Both the position numbers and the translations under genes were made by a program. The notes under the pieces were generated by a model, which saw nothing but the letters and a program-made list of their open reading frames with translations, did not search any database and was not told the origin of the DNA. Shown one piece after another: positions 17,561 through 25,296 of a stretch of 64,000 nucleotides of DNA. The first letter of the stretch is position 1. The number at the start of each line of letters is the position of its first letter. Source of the DNA: SZUA-22 sp963751695 (GTDB lineage Bacteria > Bacteroidota > Ignavibacteria > Ignavibacteriales > Melioribacteraceae); the NCBI GenBank assembly GCA_963751695.1, contig CAVVVP010000003.1:744001-808000 (forward strand), read 5' to 3'.

Positions 17561-17989
17561 ATGAAAATAAAGGAAATTCAAGATCAGTTAGTAGAGGAAT
17601 TTGAAGAAATTGATAGTTGGGAAGATAAGTATGCCAAGATCATCAAACTGGGCAAAGAACTTCAACCTCTAAGTAACGAACTGAAAATTGAAAAAAATAA
17701 AATTGAGGGATGCCAATCACAAGTTTGGGTTCATGCTAGATACGAAGATGGCAAAATGTATGTTGCTGCAGACAGTGATGCAATGATAGTAAAAGGTTTA
17801 ATCGCTTTACTTGTAAAGGTGTATTCCGGACATGAACCTGATGAAATTTTGAGTTCACCTCCAGAGTTTTTGCAAAAGATAGGGATTGACAGTCATCTTT
17901 CTCCAACAAGAAAAAATGGGCTTGGAGCAATGCTAAAGCAGATTCAGCTATTTGCTGTCACTTATAAGGCTCTCTCAGCAGCCCAATAG
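17561..17989 (+). CDS. sufE: Cysteine desulfuration protein SufE
   Basis: SufE accepts persulfide sulfur from the cysteine desulfurase SufS and passes it to the SufBCD scaffold for Fe-S cluster assembly. The 142-residue protein carries the active cysteine in IEGCQSQVWV. This is C51, the same position as in E. coli SufE. The later block SLxPTRKNGLGAML is also conserved (here HLSPTRKNGL). The other suf genes are not in this window, so sufE is unlinked here. A possible Bacteroidota-type -7 element (TATATTTG, 17531-17538) lies 22 bases before the start, but without a convincing upstream TTG. Confidence 0.93.
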   Translation: MKIKEIQDQLVEEFEEIDSWEDKYAKIIKLGKELQPLSNELKIEKNKIEGCQSQVWVHARYEDGKMYVAADSDAMIVKGLIALLVKVYSGHEPDEILSSPPEFLQKIGIDSHLSPTRKNGLGAMLKQIQLFAVTYKALSAAQ

Positions 17990-18056
17990 ATAGTTAAACA
18001 AAAACAATTCACAAAAATTATTTAGAAATAATAAAATTTAAAAGGGTAATTCATTT

Positions 18057-19556
18057 ATGAAAGAAAGAGTTAGTGAAATTAAAGAGGCAATAGCAAAACA
18101 AAAAACCAAAATTGATAATAGTATTTCTGAAACGACAATTATTCTTGCTGCTGGACATGGAAAAAGGATAAAATCGCACACTTCTAAAATGTTACATAAA
18201 ATCTGGGAAAAACCTACAGTTGAGCGAGTTTATGATGCTTCCAAAAATGGTCTTAAAAATGTAAATTCAGTTATCGTTGTTGGAATAAAAGCAGAAGATG
18301 TCATGAGTGTGATAGGAGAAAGAGAGAACACACTATTTGCATATCAAGAAGAACAAAATGGAACCGGCCATGCAGTTCAGGTTGCTTTAGAAAAAATTGA
18401 AAAAAATTATAACGGGACCATCTATATTCTGCCTGGTGATATGGGATTAATCGACATTGAAACTATAGAAAACTTTAAACAAAATTTTATCAACTCTAAA
18501 GCCGATATGATGGTTTTAACTGGGCTATATGAAGGAGATCCCAAAAATAATAATTATGGAAGGATTGTTAGAGTCAAGGAAAAAGATGTAAACGGAAATT
18601 GGTCTGGTGAGGACAAAGGAAAAGTGATCGAAATCATCGAGCACAAAGATATTTTAAGTCTGGACGAAAGCAAAGCACACGTAGCTATTTTCAATGGAAA
18701 AGAGTACAGGTTCACCAAGAAAGAGTTGATAGAGAACAATGAGTTCAATTCTGGTGTTTATGCTGTTGATTATAAAAAAATGAATCAATTGATCAACAAT
18801 CTGGATAGCAACAATGTTCAGGGAGAAATTTATATTACTGACTTAATTTCAGTATTCAATAATAATGGATTAACCGTAAGGGCAGTTCCTCCAAAAGAAC
18901 AACATGTGCTGATGGGCTTTAATAATAAGTCCGTACTTCTTCAAATGGAAAATATTGCTCGAGAAATTATTTATGATCAATTAAAAGACATTGTAGCTTT
19001 CGAAGATCCTTATGATTTTTTTATACATGAGGATGTCGTTCAAGAAATAATTGATTTAGATAAAAAAGGACAACCGTTAGATATAAAAATTGGAAAAGGA
19101 GTATTCATTGGTCAGAAAGTTAAGATCAATTTTAATCTAAACCTTATGAAGAATGTTTATATCAACGGTAATGTTGTATTTGGAGAAAATGTTACCATTT
19201 CAGAAAATGTTCATCTTTCGACGTTCGTACATCAAGCCATGAAACTTGGAAATAATGTTGAAGTATTTTGGGGAGATATTATTAAAGGAAATATTGTAAT
19301 TGAAGATGATTCAAGAATTGAGTCTAGTGTTAACATGACTGGAAGTGATGAATTCCCATTACGAATTGGAAAGAATGTGCAAATTAAGGGAACAAGCTAC
19401 CTTTTTGGAAGCATAGTAGAGGATAATGCATTTATAGAACATTCAATCTTAATTAAGAAAAAGATTGAGAATATAAAAACCAAGGATGGAAAATCTAGAA
19501 AGATTAGATACTACCTACCCATGCCTGAAGGTTTGGATTCAATTTCAGATATATAA
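18057..19556 (+). CDS. GlmU-like sugar-1-phosphate nucleotidyltransferase with left-handed beta-helix
   Basis: A 499-residue two-domain protein. Residues about 25-285 form an NTP-transferase domain with the motif LAAGHGKRIKSHTSKMLHKI, the uridine-binding QEEQNGTGHAVQ and ILPGDMG with a metal-binding Asp. From about 335 to 480 there is a hexapeptide-repeat helix (for example VKINFNLNLMKNVYINGNVV). It resembles GlmU, which makes UDP-N-acetylglucosamine. However, the signature motif has Ser where GlmU has Pro before the lysine, and the C-terminal part looks shorter than a full acetyltransferase domain. UDP-GlcNAc pyrophosphorylase activity is the likeliest role, with the second activity doubtful. 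The gene is followed by a hairpin. Confidence 0.78.
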   Translation: MKERVSEIKEAIAKQKTKIDNSISETTIILAAGHGKRIKSHTSKMLHKIWEKPTVERVYDASKNGLKNVNSVIVVGIKAEDVMSVIGERENTLFAYQEEQNGTGHAVQVALEKIEKNYNGTIYILPGDMGLIDIETIENFKQNFINSKADMMVLTGLYEGDPKNNNYGRIVRVKEKDVNGNWSGEDKGKVIEIIEHKDILSLDESKAHVAIFNGKEYRFTKKELIENNEFNSGVYAVDYKKMNQLINNLDSNNVQGEIYITDLISVFNNNGLTVRAVPPKEQHVLMGFNNKSVLLQMENIAREIIYDQLKDIVAFEDPYDFFIHEDVVQEIIDLDKKGQPLDIKIGKGVFIGQKVKINFNLNLMKNVYINGNVVFGENVTISENVHLSTFVHQAMKLGNNVEVFWGDIIKGNIVIEDDSRIESSVNMTGSDEFPLRIGKNVQIKGTSYLFGSIVEDNAFIEHSILIKKKIENIKTKDGKSRKIRYYLPMPEGLDSISDI

Positions 19557-19590
19557 AAAAAGCGATGTCAATATTAATTGACATCGCTTA
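19553..19590 (-). terminator. Rho-independent terminator of rpsT, between convergent genes
   Basis: A perfect 12-bp stem, AAGCGATGTCAA (19560-19571) and TTGACATCGCTT (19578-19589), closes on a six-base loop. On the minus strand it is followed directly by a run of T residues (A-tract 19553-19560 on the plus strand), so it is a good terminator for rpsT. On the plus strand there is no strong T-tract, but the hairpin may still stop transcripts of the GlmU-like gene. Confidence 0.85.
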
Positions 19591-19612
19591 AATTCTAAAA
19601 ATTTGAATATAA

Positions 19613-19876
19613 TTATTTTTCAGTGCTAAGTTTATTTACATGTCTTGTAAGAGAAGACTTTCTTCTGGCAGCAGTATTTTTGTGTATTTTACCTTTACCA
19701 ACAGCTTTATCAATATATGAGACCGCTTCTTTTAATAGAACTTCTGCTTCTGCTTTATCACTTGAAGTATGAACTTTCTTTATAAGAGTTTTTACTTTAG
19801 ATAATGTAGCTTGATTTCTTACTCTACGTCGTTCACTTTGTCTAATTCTTTTCTTCGCTGACTTATGATGAGCCAT
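19613..19876 (-). CDS. rpsT: 30S ribosomal protein S20
   Basis: S20 binds 16S rRNA and helps assemble the small ribosomal subunit. The 87-residue, strongly basic, all-helical protein starts MAHHKSAKKRIRQSERRR and contains the conserved VKTLIKKV and the C-terminal GKIHKNTAARRKSSLTRHVN. It is monocistronic, with a good promoter candidate 33 bases upstream and a strong terminator downstream. This is typical for S20, which often sits apart from the large ribosomal operons. Confidence 0.97.
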   Translation of the reverse strand: MAHHKSAKKRIRQSERRRVRNQATLSKVKTLIKKVHTSSDKAEAEVLLKEAVSYIDKAVGKGKIHKNTAARRKSSLTRHVNKLSTEK

Positions 19877-19908
19877 ATTTTATCCTAATATTAAATTTAA
19901 CAAGAACA

Positions 19909-19939
19909 CAAATATACGATTATCGATTTTTGATGTCAA
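19909..19939 (-). promoter_or_regulatory. Bacteroidota-type promoter of rpsT
   Basis: Read on the minus strand: TTGACA (its TTG at plus-strand 19937-19939), a 20-base spacer and TATATTTG (19909-19916). This matches the primary sigma-factor consensus of Bacteroidota, TTG-N19-21-TAnnTTTG. Transcription would start near 19902, giving a leader of about 25 bases before the ATG at 19876. Confidence 0.65.
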
Positions 19940-20012
19940 TGTTTTCTGTTTTAACGATTTCACTCTAATTTTAATATTGTTATTTTTGTTAATCATTTAG
20001 AATTACACTTTT

Positions 20013-20651
20013 ATGCTCAAAATAAACGAAATATTTCATTCTATTCAGGGCGAGAGCACTTACGCCGGTCAAAGATGTGTGTTTGTTAGATTAACTTACT
20101 GCAACTTAAGATGCACATATTGCGATACTGAGTATGCTTTCTATGATGGGAAAGATCAGTCGATAGAATCAATTATTGATGAAATTAAAGAATGCGATTG
20201 TAATTTGGTAGAGATCACAGGTGGCGAGCCGCTCATGCAGGAAGAATCGTTGGAGTTAATGACCAAGTTGTGTGATCTAAACTATGAAGTCTTGCTCGAA
20301 ACCGGTGGGAGTCTTCCAATTCAAAATGTAGACAAAAGAGTAATGATAATTTTGGATCTAAAAACTCCATCAAGCGGAATGATGAAAAAAAATCTCTATA
20401 AAAATCTTGATTTCATCAAAAAGACCGACGAGATAAAATTTGTTATAGGTTCCCGAGAAGATTATGAATGGAGTAAAGAAACAATTGAAAAGTACAAGTT
20501 GGAAAATAAATGTCCAATACTTTTTTCTGCAGTATTTGGTGAACTAGAACCAATAACATTATCAGAATGGATATTAGAAGATAAACTCAATGTTAGATAT
20601 CAATTACAAATGCATAAATTTATTTGGGAACCAGATAAGCGGGGAGTATGA
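20013..20651 (+). CDS. queE: 7-carboxy-7-deazaguanine synthase
   Basis: This radical SAM enzyme turns 6-carboxy-5,6,7,8-tetrahydropterin into 7-carboxy-7-deazaguanine on the way to queuosine. The 212-residue protein has the cluster motif CNLRCTYC with C30, C34 and C37 as the [4Fe-4S] ligands. The early FHSIQGESTYAGQRCVFVRL is typical of QueE, and GGEP gives the SAM-binding motif. It is followed with a four-base overlap by queD, the preceding enzyme of the pathway, which makes the assignment safe. QueC and QueF are not in the window. Confidence 0.95.
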   Translation: MLKINEIFHSIQGESTYAGQRCVFVRLTYCNLRCTYCDTEYAFYDGKDQSIESIIDEIKECDCNLVEITGGEPLMQEESLELMTKLCDLNYEVLLETGGSLPIQNVDKRVMIILDLKTPSSGMMKKNLYKNLDFIKKTDEIKFVIGSREDYEWSKETIEKYKLENKCPILFSAVFGELEPITLSEWILEDKLNVRYQLQMHKFIWEPDKRGV

Positions 20652-21067
20652 TGAAAATTGCGAAAGATTTTAGATGGGAAATGGGTCACAGACTTCATTG
20701 TCACAAAGGAAAATGTTACAATTTGCATGGTCATTCTTACAAGCTACAAATTGAGTTTGATGGTAGTGTTGATCCTGCAACGGGAATGGTTCTTGATTAT
20801 TTTGATGTGAAGGATATTGTTGCACCAATTGTTGAACGACTTGATCATACAGTTGCAGTTTGGGAAAAGGATTTAGAATTAATTGAAAAACTTAAGGAAT
20901 TGAGTTCAGCTCATGTGATATTACCATTTGAAACAACTGCAGAAAATCTGGTAGGATATTTTTTATTAGAGGTATCTAAAGCTAAATTGCCAAAGGGAAT
21001 TAGTAAAGTTAAAGCACGAGTCTGTGAAACCGAAAATACTTATGCTGAGGATGAAATGGAACTATAG
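20648..21067 (+). CDS. queD: 6-carboxy-5,6,7,8-tetrahydropterin synthase
   Basis: QueD converts 7,8-dihydroneopterin triphosphate to 6-carboxytetrahydropterin, the substrate of QueE. In the 139 residues the zinc ligands are H14, H27 and H29 (GHRLH and LHGHSY) and the catalytic Cys is C23 in GKCYNLHGH. The active-site His/Asp region RLDHT and the C-terminal ARVCETENTYAE are present. The gene begins ATGATG at the end of queE. The first ATG overlaps the queE stop by four bases, but the second (20651) has the better spacing from GGGGAG, so the protein may lack the first Met. Translational coupling to queE is likely. Confidence 0.94.
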   Translation: MMKIAKDFRWEMGHRLHCHKGKCYNLHGHSYKLQIEFDGSVDPATGMVLDYFDVKDIVAPIVERLDHTVAVWEKDLELIEKLKELSSAHVILPFETTAENLVGYFLLEVSKAKLPKGISKVKARVCETENTYAEDEMEL

Positions 21068-21143
21068 TTTCTACAGTGTTAGTTTATGAAATCCAAACCA
21101 AATTTCATTCTAAAAATCTTATCAACAAAACTTACTGGAAATA

Positions 21144-21466
21144 TTATTTTTGTGTCAAAGTAACTGGGGCATATACTTTGGTTTTAAATTGATGAAGAAT
21201 TTTTTCTTCTGTTTGATTTATTGATGGTGCCATTAGTCCATAGCCAGCATTATTTATCAGGATATCAATCTTTCCAAATTTTCGCAAAATACTTTCCACG
21301 GCTTTAAGTTAATCATCTTCGTTTTTTACATCAAGTTTCTGAAAATATCATCTTTATTTCTAGCAGTTGCAGCAATAGAAAAACCTGAATTAAGAATTTC
21401 TTTCGATAGTGTTTTCCCAATGCCAGAAGAACATCCAGTTATTAAAACAACATTATTAGGAATCAT
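21144..21466 (-). pseudogene. Decayed short-chain dehydrogenase/reductase gene
   Basis: Reading the minus strand from ATG 21466, the first 46 codons encode a clear SDR N-terminus (VVLITGCSSGIGKTLSKEIL, then AATARN) and hit a stop. A shift of frame near 21340 resumes the same protein, but it contains an in-frame TAA at 21309-21311. It then reads KFGKIDILINNAGYGLMAPS, the next SDR block, and ends at 21144. The Tyr-x-x-x-Lys catalytic region and the whole C-terminal half are missing. The start overlaps the sirtuin stop (ATGA), so the gene was once coupled to it. It has at least three lesions: a frameshift, a nonsense codon and a 3' truncation. This accounts for the gap between queD and the sirtuin gene; 21068-21143 holds nothing I can identify. 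Confidence 0.85.
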
Positions 21467-22206
21467 GATTTTTCCTTAATTAATTTGTCTAATAGACCAG
21501 GAAGGATTTCACCAGATTTACCAATTAGAGAACAGTTCACTGCACTAGTGATGTCTGTAGGTTCAATATTAATTTCAACAAGATAAGATCCACCTTCTTT
21601 CGCTGAAATGGGGATATATGCAGCTGGGTAAACAACTGCTGAGGTTCCGACAATAAAGCATACATCACTCAATCTTGCTTTTCTTTCTGCTTCGGTAAAG
21701 ACATCCTGTGGAAGCATTTCTCCAAACCAAACAACGTCTGGCCTAATTCTGCCGCAACATTTTTTACACTTTGGAGCTTCTTCAACATCAAGGAATTCAT
21801 CAATTCCATAAAATGTTTTACAGTCCATACAAAAATTACGTTCAATATTACCGTGTACTTCAAGTATGTTCTTACTTCCTGCTCGTCTATGCAGATTATC
21901 AACATTTTGTGTTACAACTGTAACTTCATGAATGTGCTTTTCAAACTCAGCAATAGTTTTATGGCCAGGATTAGGACCAGTGTCTCTAACTATCTTTCTT
22001 CTATATTGATACCATTCCCATACAAGGTCTGGATTTCGCATGAATCCATCCATGCTTGCGAGCTCTTGAGGAGACATTTTGTTCCATAGTCCGCCTTTTC
22101 CACGGAAAGTATCAATTCCACTTTCAGCGGAAATACCAGCACCTGTAAAAAACAAAATTGATCTTGCATATTTAAGTTTTTGGATAAGTTCTTTGGGATA
22201 CTCCAT
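21463..22206 (-). CDS. cobB: NAD-dependent protein deacylase, class III sirtuin (SIRT5/CobB type)
   Basis: Sirtuins remove acyl groups from protein lysines with NAD+. In the 247 residues FTGAGISAESGIDTFRG (about 20-36) binds NAD, TQNVDNLH (99-106) and the catalytic H118 in EVHGN follow, and a zinc finger uses C126, C129 and C147 with C150 or C151. Y66 and R69 (WYQYRR) form the Tyr-x-x-Arg pair that in SIRT5 and CobB binds succinyl or malonyl groups, so desuccinylase activity is expected as well as deacetylation. It is the last intact gene of a minus-strand series; the decayed SDR gene overlaps its stop. Confidence 0.92.
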   Translation of the reverse strand: MEYPKELIQKLKYARSILFFTGAGISAESGIDTFRGKGGLWNKMSPQELASMDGFMRNPDLVWEWYQYRRKIVRDTGPNPGHKTIAEFEKHIHEVTVVTQNVDNLHRRAGSKNILEVHGNIERNFCMDCKTFYGIDEFLDVEEAPKCKKCCGRIRPDVVWFGEMLPQDVFTEAERKARLSDVCFIVGTSAVVYPAAYIPISAKEGGSYLVEINIEPTDITSAVNCSLIGKSGEILPGLLDKLIKEKS

Positions 22207-22243
22207 TCTAATACCCTCAAATATGATTGAAAGTTAAGTAGGA

Positions 22244-23233
22244 CTAAAAATCGAAAAGTGAATCTTTCGGTTTTTCAACTTCATCCACAGGTGGCACATA
22301 TATTGCAGTTTCAGCTAATCGAATGAAGTTTGTCCAATTGGATTTGTCTTGCTTCTCGTTTTTAATTGATCCTAGAAATGCATTGGATTTTGCACTAAGC
22401 TCATCAGCGTGATAAAGCACCATAGCTTCAGTCATTTTGGGAAGTACAGGAGAAGCATGCTCAAGTTTTCCCTGATGACTTAACACCAAGTGAATTAATT
22501 GATTCTTTAGTTCTTCAGGAAAATCTGAAATCTCTTTCGCTTTTTCTTCAACTTTCATTGCGGCAATTACGATATGACCAACTAATCGGCCTTTGTCGGT
22601 ATAGTCGAATGAAGTTTCATAAGTAAGTTCTTCTACTTTTCCGTAATCATGCAGAATTGCAGCGGTGATTAAAAGATCTCGATTCAGCTCTGGATGTATT
22701 TTACACATCAGATCACAGATTTTTATTATTTCTAATGTATGCTCAAGAAGACCATGAATATAAGCATGATGCCAAGATTTACCAGCGGGAACATTGAAAT
22801 ATTTTTCTTTCGTTTTCTCTTCAAATATTAATTCTAGAAGAGATTTAAAATGGATGTTTGAAATTGAGTTAATAGAATCGTTAAATTCTGATTTCATTTC
22901 ATCAAAAGGTCTATCTGAACTTGGAAGAAAATCAGCATGGGAAACCTCTTTTTCCTTGACAGCACTAATGTTTTTAACTTTTAATTGTGATATTCCATTA
23001 AATTCCTCAAACTGGCAAATAACTTTAACGATTGACCCTTCTTTGGCTTGATTGTAAAATACTTCAAAACCATCCCACATTTTCGCAGTAATTGATGAAG
23101 ACTTGTCTCTCAATTCAAGATCAAGATACTCTTTGCCTGCACGCGTACTTTTCTTCTCAATTTTTGTGAGCAAGAGATACAACGAAGTTGACTCGCCTAA
23201 ATTAAAGTCTACTATTTTTTTTTGATTGAGCAT
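22244..23233 (-). CDS. YhaM-like 3'-5' exoribonuclease (OB fold plus HD domain)
   Basis: A 329-residue protein with an N-terminal OB-fold nucleic-acid-binding domain (about 10-90, including LDLELRDKSSSITAKMWDG). A metal-dependent HD domain (about 135-300) follows, containing HAYIHGLLEHTLEI and ITAAILHDYGKVEEL with the HD pair. This order is that of YhaM/CvfA-type 3'-5' exonucleases, which act on RNA and single-stranded DNA. LVGHIVIAAMKV and LVLSHQG provide further HD-domain histidines. It lies 12 bases behind the NusG-like gene and 37 bases before the sirtuin, probably on one transcript. Confidence 0.85.
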   Translation of the reverse strand: MLNQKKIVDFNLGESTSLYLLLTKIEKKSTRAGKEYLDLELRDKSSSITAKMWDGFEVFYNQAKEGSIVKVICQFEEFNGISQLKVKNISAVKEKEVSHADFLPSSDRPFDEMKSEFNDSINSISNIHFKSLLELIFEEKTKEKYFNVPAGKSWHHAYIHGLLEHTLEIIKICDLMCKIHPELNRDLLITAAILHDYGKVEELTYETSFDYTDKGRLVGHIVIAAMKVEEKAKEISDFPEELKNQLIHLVLSHQGKLEHASPVLPKMTEAMVLYHADELSAKSNAFLGSIKNEKQDKSNWTNFIRLAETAIYVPPVDEVEKPKDSLFDF

Positions 23234-23245
23234 AATATTCTTAAT

Positions 23246-23743
23246 TTATTTTAATTTCTTAATTACCGTTGAACTTGGAAGCGAAACGATTACAGATCGA
23301 TTGAGCATTTCAATTGAGACTGACAAAGTTTGCTCATCTTTGCTTACCATTGAAACAACGCCTTCTAGTCCCCTCATTGGTCCTGATCCAATTTCTACTT
23401 TTGTTCCTTTTATCATCCCATTATAAACCGTAACTTTTTCTGCATTATTTAGGAGCTGTTTTAGATTATCAATTTCCCAATCTGGTATTACCGCCGGTTT
23501 TCCATTAAAAAAAATCGTTCTTACAACAGAATCACATGATAGTGCAAGATTTCTTTCAGTTTCATCAGCCTTTATAAATATATAACTTTTAAAAAGGGGC
23601 TCAGTGATCTTCTTCTTTCGGTCACTCCACTGCTTAATTACTGTTGTTGTTGGCAAATATGTTTCAACATCATATGATTTGATTTGATCATTTGCTTTGA
23701 ATTCGTGTCTTGGCTTAGTGTAAAGGGCGAACCATTTTTTCAT
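23246..23743 (-). CDS. UpxY/NusG-like transcription antitermination factor
   Basis: A 165-residue specialised NusG paralogue. The NGN domain occupies about 1-100, beginning KKWFALYTKPRHEFKA and including PLFKSYIFIKAD. The KOW domain lies at about 110-150 (IKGTKVEIGSGPMRGLEGVV). Such factors (UpxY, RfaH, LoaP) bind RNA polymerase and let it read through long operons, usually for surface polysaccharides. No polysaccharide operon is adjacent. Instead the gene sits 10 bases behind the split hybrid kinase and 12 bases before the exoribonuclease gene. Its target operon is therefore unknown. The housekeeping nusG would be expected near secE and rplK, which are not here. Confidence 0.85.
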   Translation of the reverse strand: MKKWFALYTKPRHEFKANDQIKSYDVETYLPTTTVIKQWSDRKKKITEPLFKSYIFIKADETERNLALSCDSVVRTIFFNGKPAVIPDWEIDNLKQLLNNAEKVTVYNGMIKGTKVEIGSGPMRGLEGVVSMVSKDEQTLSVSIEMLNRSVIVSLPSSTVIKKLK

Positions 23744-23753
23744 AACTTTGTAT

Positions 23754-24359
23754 CTATCGCTGTTTTTTTAGTAATCTAGTTATTGTATTTATTAGTTGTT
23801 TGTCTTCTGCTGTTTCTAGAATTAATTGATCTACCATATAAGGCTCATATTTATCTGAAATCTCATTATCAAGACTCTCAGTTAGAACAATTAATGATAC
23901 GGAGTAATATTTGTCTCGGTTTCTAACCAGTTTTATTAATTCTAGGCCATCCATCAATGGCATGCTGTCTTTCACTATAATAATTGTTGGAAGTTCTGTT
24001 TCGATCAATTGGACTGCTTCAAAGCCACTTGTTTTATTGATAATTTCGTAATCAGGAAAAACATCACTCAGCAATTTACTCTTTAATTTATGATAATCAT
24101 TTTCAGGATTAACTATCATGATCTGATTTTTTGCTTCTGGAATCGTGCAGTGAAATTCGCTGCCCTCACCTTCAGTTGAATAGAACCAAATATCACCATT
24201 CAGGTTATTAAGAATCTCTTTAACAACAATCAATCCCATGCCGCTGCCTGGTTCATTGTTTGTTCCATTTTTCGAAAATTTCCGATCAAGTTTAAATAAT
24301 TTTTCCTGATCCTCACCAGAAATTCCAACACCGCTATCCTTAATAACTATCTCTATCAA
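23754..24359 (-). CDS. Frameshifted hybrid histidine kinase, C-terminal part (ATPase G boxes plus pseudo-receiver)
   Basis: This frame carries the second half of a HATPase domain (KDSGVGIS, the G1 box, at about 7-14; GSGMGLIVV, the G2 box, at 38-46). A receiver-like domain follows from about residue 79 to 200. The preceding frame ends inside the same ATPase domain just after the N box, so this is one gene broken at about 24360. The TTG shown is only where an open frame can begin. The receiver has the phosphorylatable Asp (D131, VKDSMPLMDG), but the usual acidic pair is replaced by NPE (84-86) and the conserved lysine is not evident. It may be a pseudo-receiver. Confidence 0.8.
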   Translation of the reverse strand: MIEIVIKDSGVGISGEDQEKLFKLDRKFSKNGTNNEPGSGMGLIVVKEILNNLNGDIWFYSTEGEGSEFHCTIPEAKNQIMIVNPENDYHKLKSKLLSDVFPDYEIINKTSGFEAVQLIETELPTIIIVKDSMPLMDGLELIKLVRNRDKYYSVSLIVLTESLDNEISDKYEPYMVDQLILETAEDKQLINTITRLLKKQR

Positions 24360-24366
24360 TCCCCCT

Positions 24367-25233
24367 TTAAAACTTGTCAGCAGAGATAGTTACTAGAGAA
24401 TCTTGGTGGGAGTATTTAATAGCGTTATTAAGAATATCCGAAACAGCCTTTCTTAACTGCTTTTCGTCACTATTAGCAAAAATATTGGCGGGAATGTTTT
24501 GATGAATATCAATGTTCTTTCTAACTGCCTCTCCTGTCTGTTTTGACACAGCAGTTGAGATCAAGTTGCGTAGGTTTAAGCGCTGATTTTCAATGACAGT
24601 TTTGCCCGTTCTTAATCTTGACCAGTCAAGCAAGTGTTCAATAAGTTTCAATTGAAGCTGGGCTCCATCGTAAATGTAACTTAAATATTCTTTTTTCTCT
24701 TTCTCATGAAGAGTATCATCATTCATTAGTATTTCTGAAAAACCGAGTATGGTTGTATATGGAGATTTGAGATCGTGGGAGACAACAGAAATAAATTTAT
24801 CTTTCAATTTGTCCAAATCTACTAGAGATGAATTTTGATCCTCCAACTCTTTGCTTTCATTTCTAATGCTTGATATGTCGATGATTACAGAGTGATATCC
24901 TATTATGTTATCATTACTATATTCCGCAAGTAGTTTTTCATTTAACCAAACGACTTCATCCCTATCATTGATTATTCTATATGATATGGAGAATTCTTTA
25001 CCATACTCGCCAGACAAAAATTCTGACATTTGGTTTTTAACTCTCAACTTATCTTCCTCATGTAAAATAGAAGCAAGCTTATTGGGGAGCTCCTCAATAT
25101 CCTCCGCAGAGTAGCCAGTTAAATTTTTAATTGTACTTGAATATTCAATATCGAGTCTCGTTCCAAAAGTAGCTTTTGAAAAGAAAAGATTTCTGAATTC
25201 TGAAGCAAATATATTTAGGCTTTCTTGATTCAC
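24367..25233 (-). CDS. Frameshifted hybrid histidine kinase, N-terminal part (PAS, HisKA, N box)
   Basis: The 288 residues contain a PAS domain with its PAC-like extension (about 20-125), a HisKA dimerisation domain with H153 in VVSHDLKSPYTTILGFSE, and the start of the ATPase domain with the N box (RKAVSDILNNAIKYSHQDS). It then stops at TAA 24367-24369. Shifting by one base restores the remainder of the ATPase domain in the next frame. There is no signal peptide or membrane helix, so this is a cytoplasmic sensor. Without the G boxes the fragment alone could not bind ATP. It lies 63 bases behind the NtrC-type regulator gene. Confidence 0.8.
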   Translation of the reverse strand: MNQESLNIFASEFRNLFFSKATFGTRLDIEYSSTIKNLTGYSAEDIEELPNKLASILHEEDKLRVKNQMSEFLSGEYGKEFSISYRIINDRDEVVWLNEKLLAEYSNDNIIGYHSVIIDISSIRNESKELEDQNSSLVDLDKLKDKFISVVSHDLKSPYTTILGFSEILMNDDTLHEKEKKEYLSYIYDGAQLQLKLIEHLLDWSRLRTGKTVIENQRLNLRNLISTAVSKQTGEAVRKNIDIHQNIPANIFANSDEKQLRKAVSDILNNAIKYSHQDSLVTISADKF

Positions 25234-25296
25234 TTTAGGATCACATCATATTTTAAATCATATAATTCATATGTACAATGATAATAAAGATTACTA

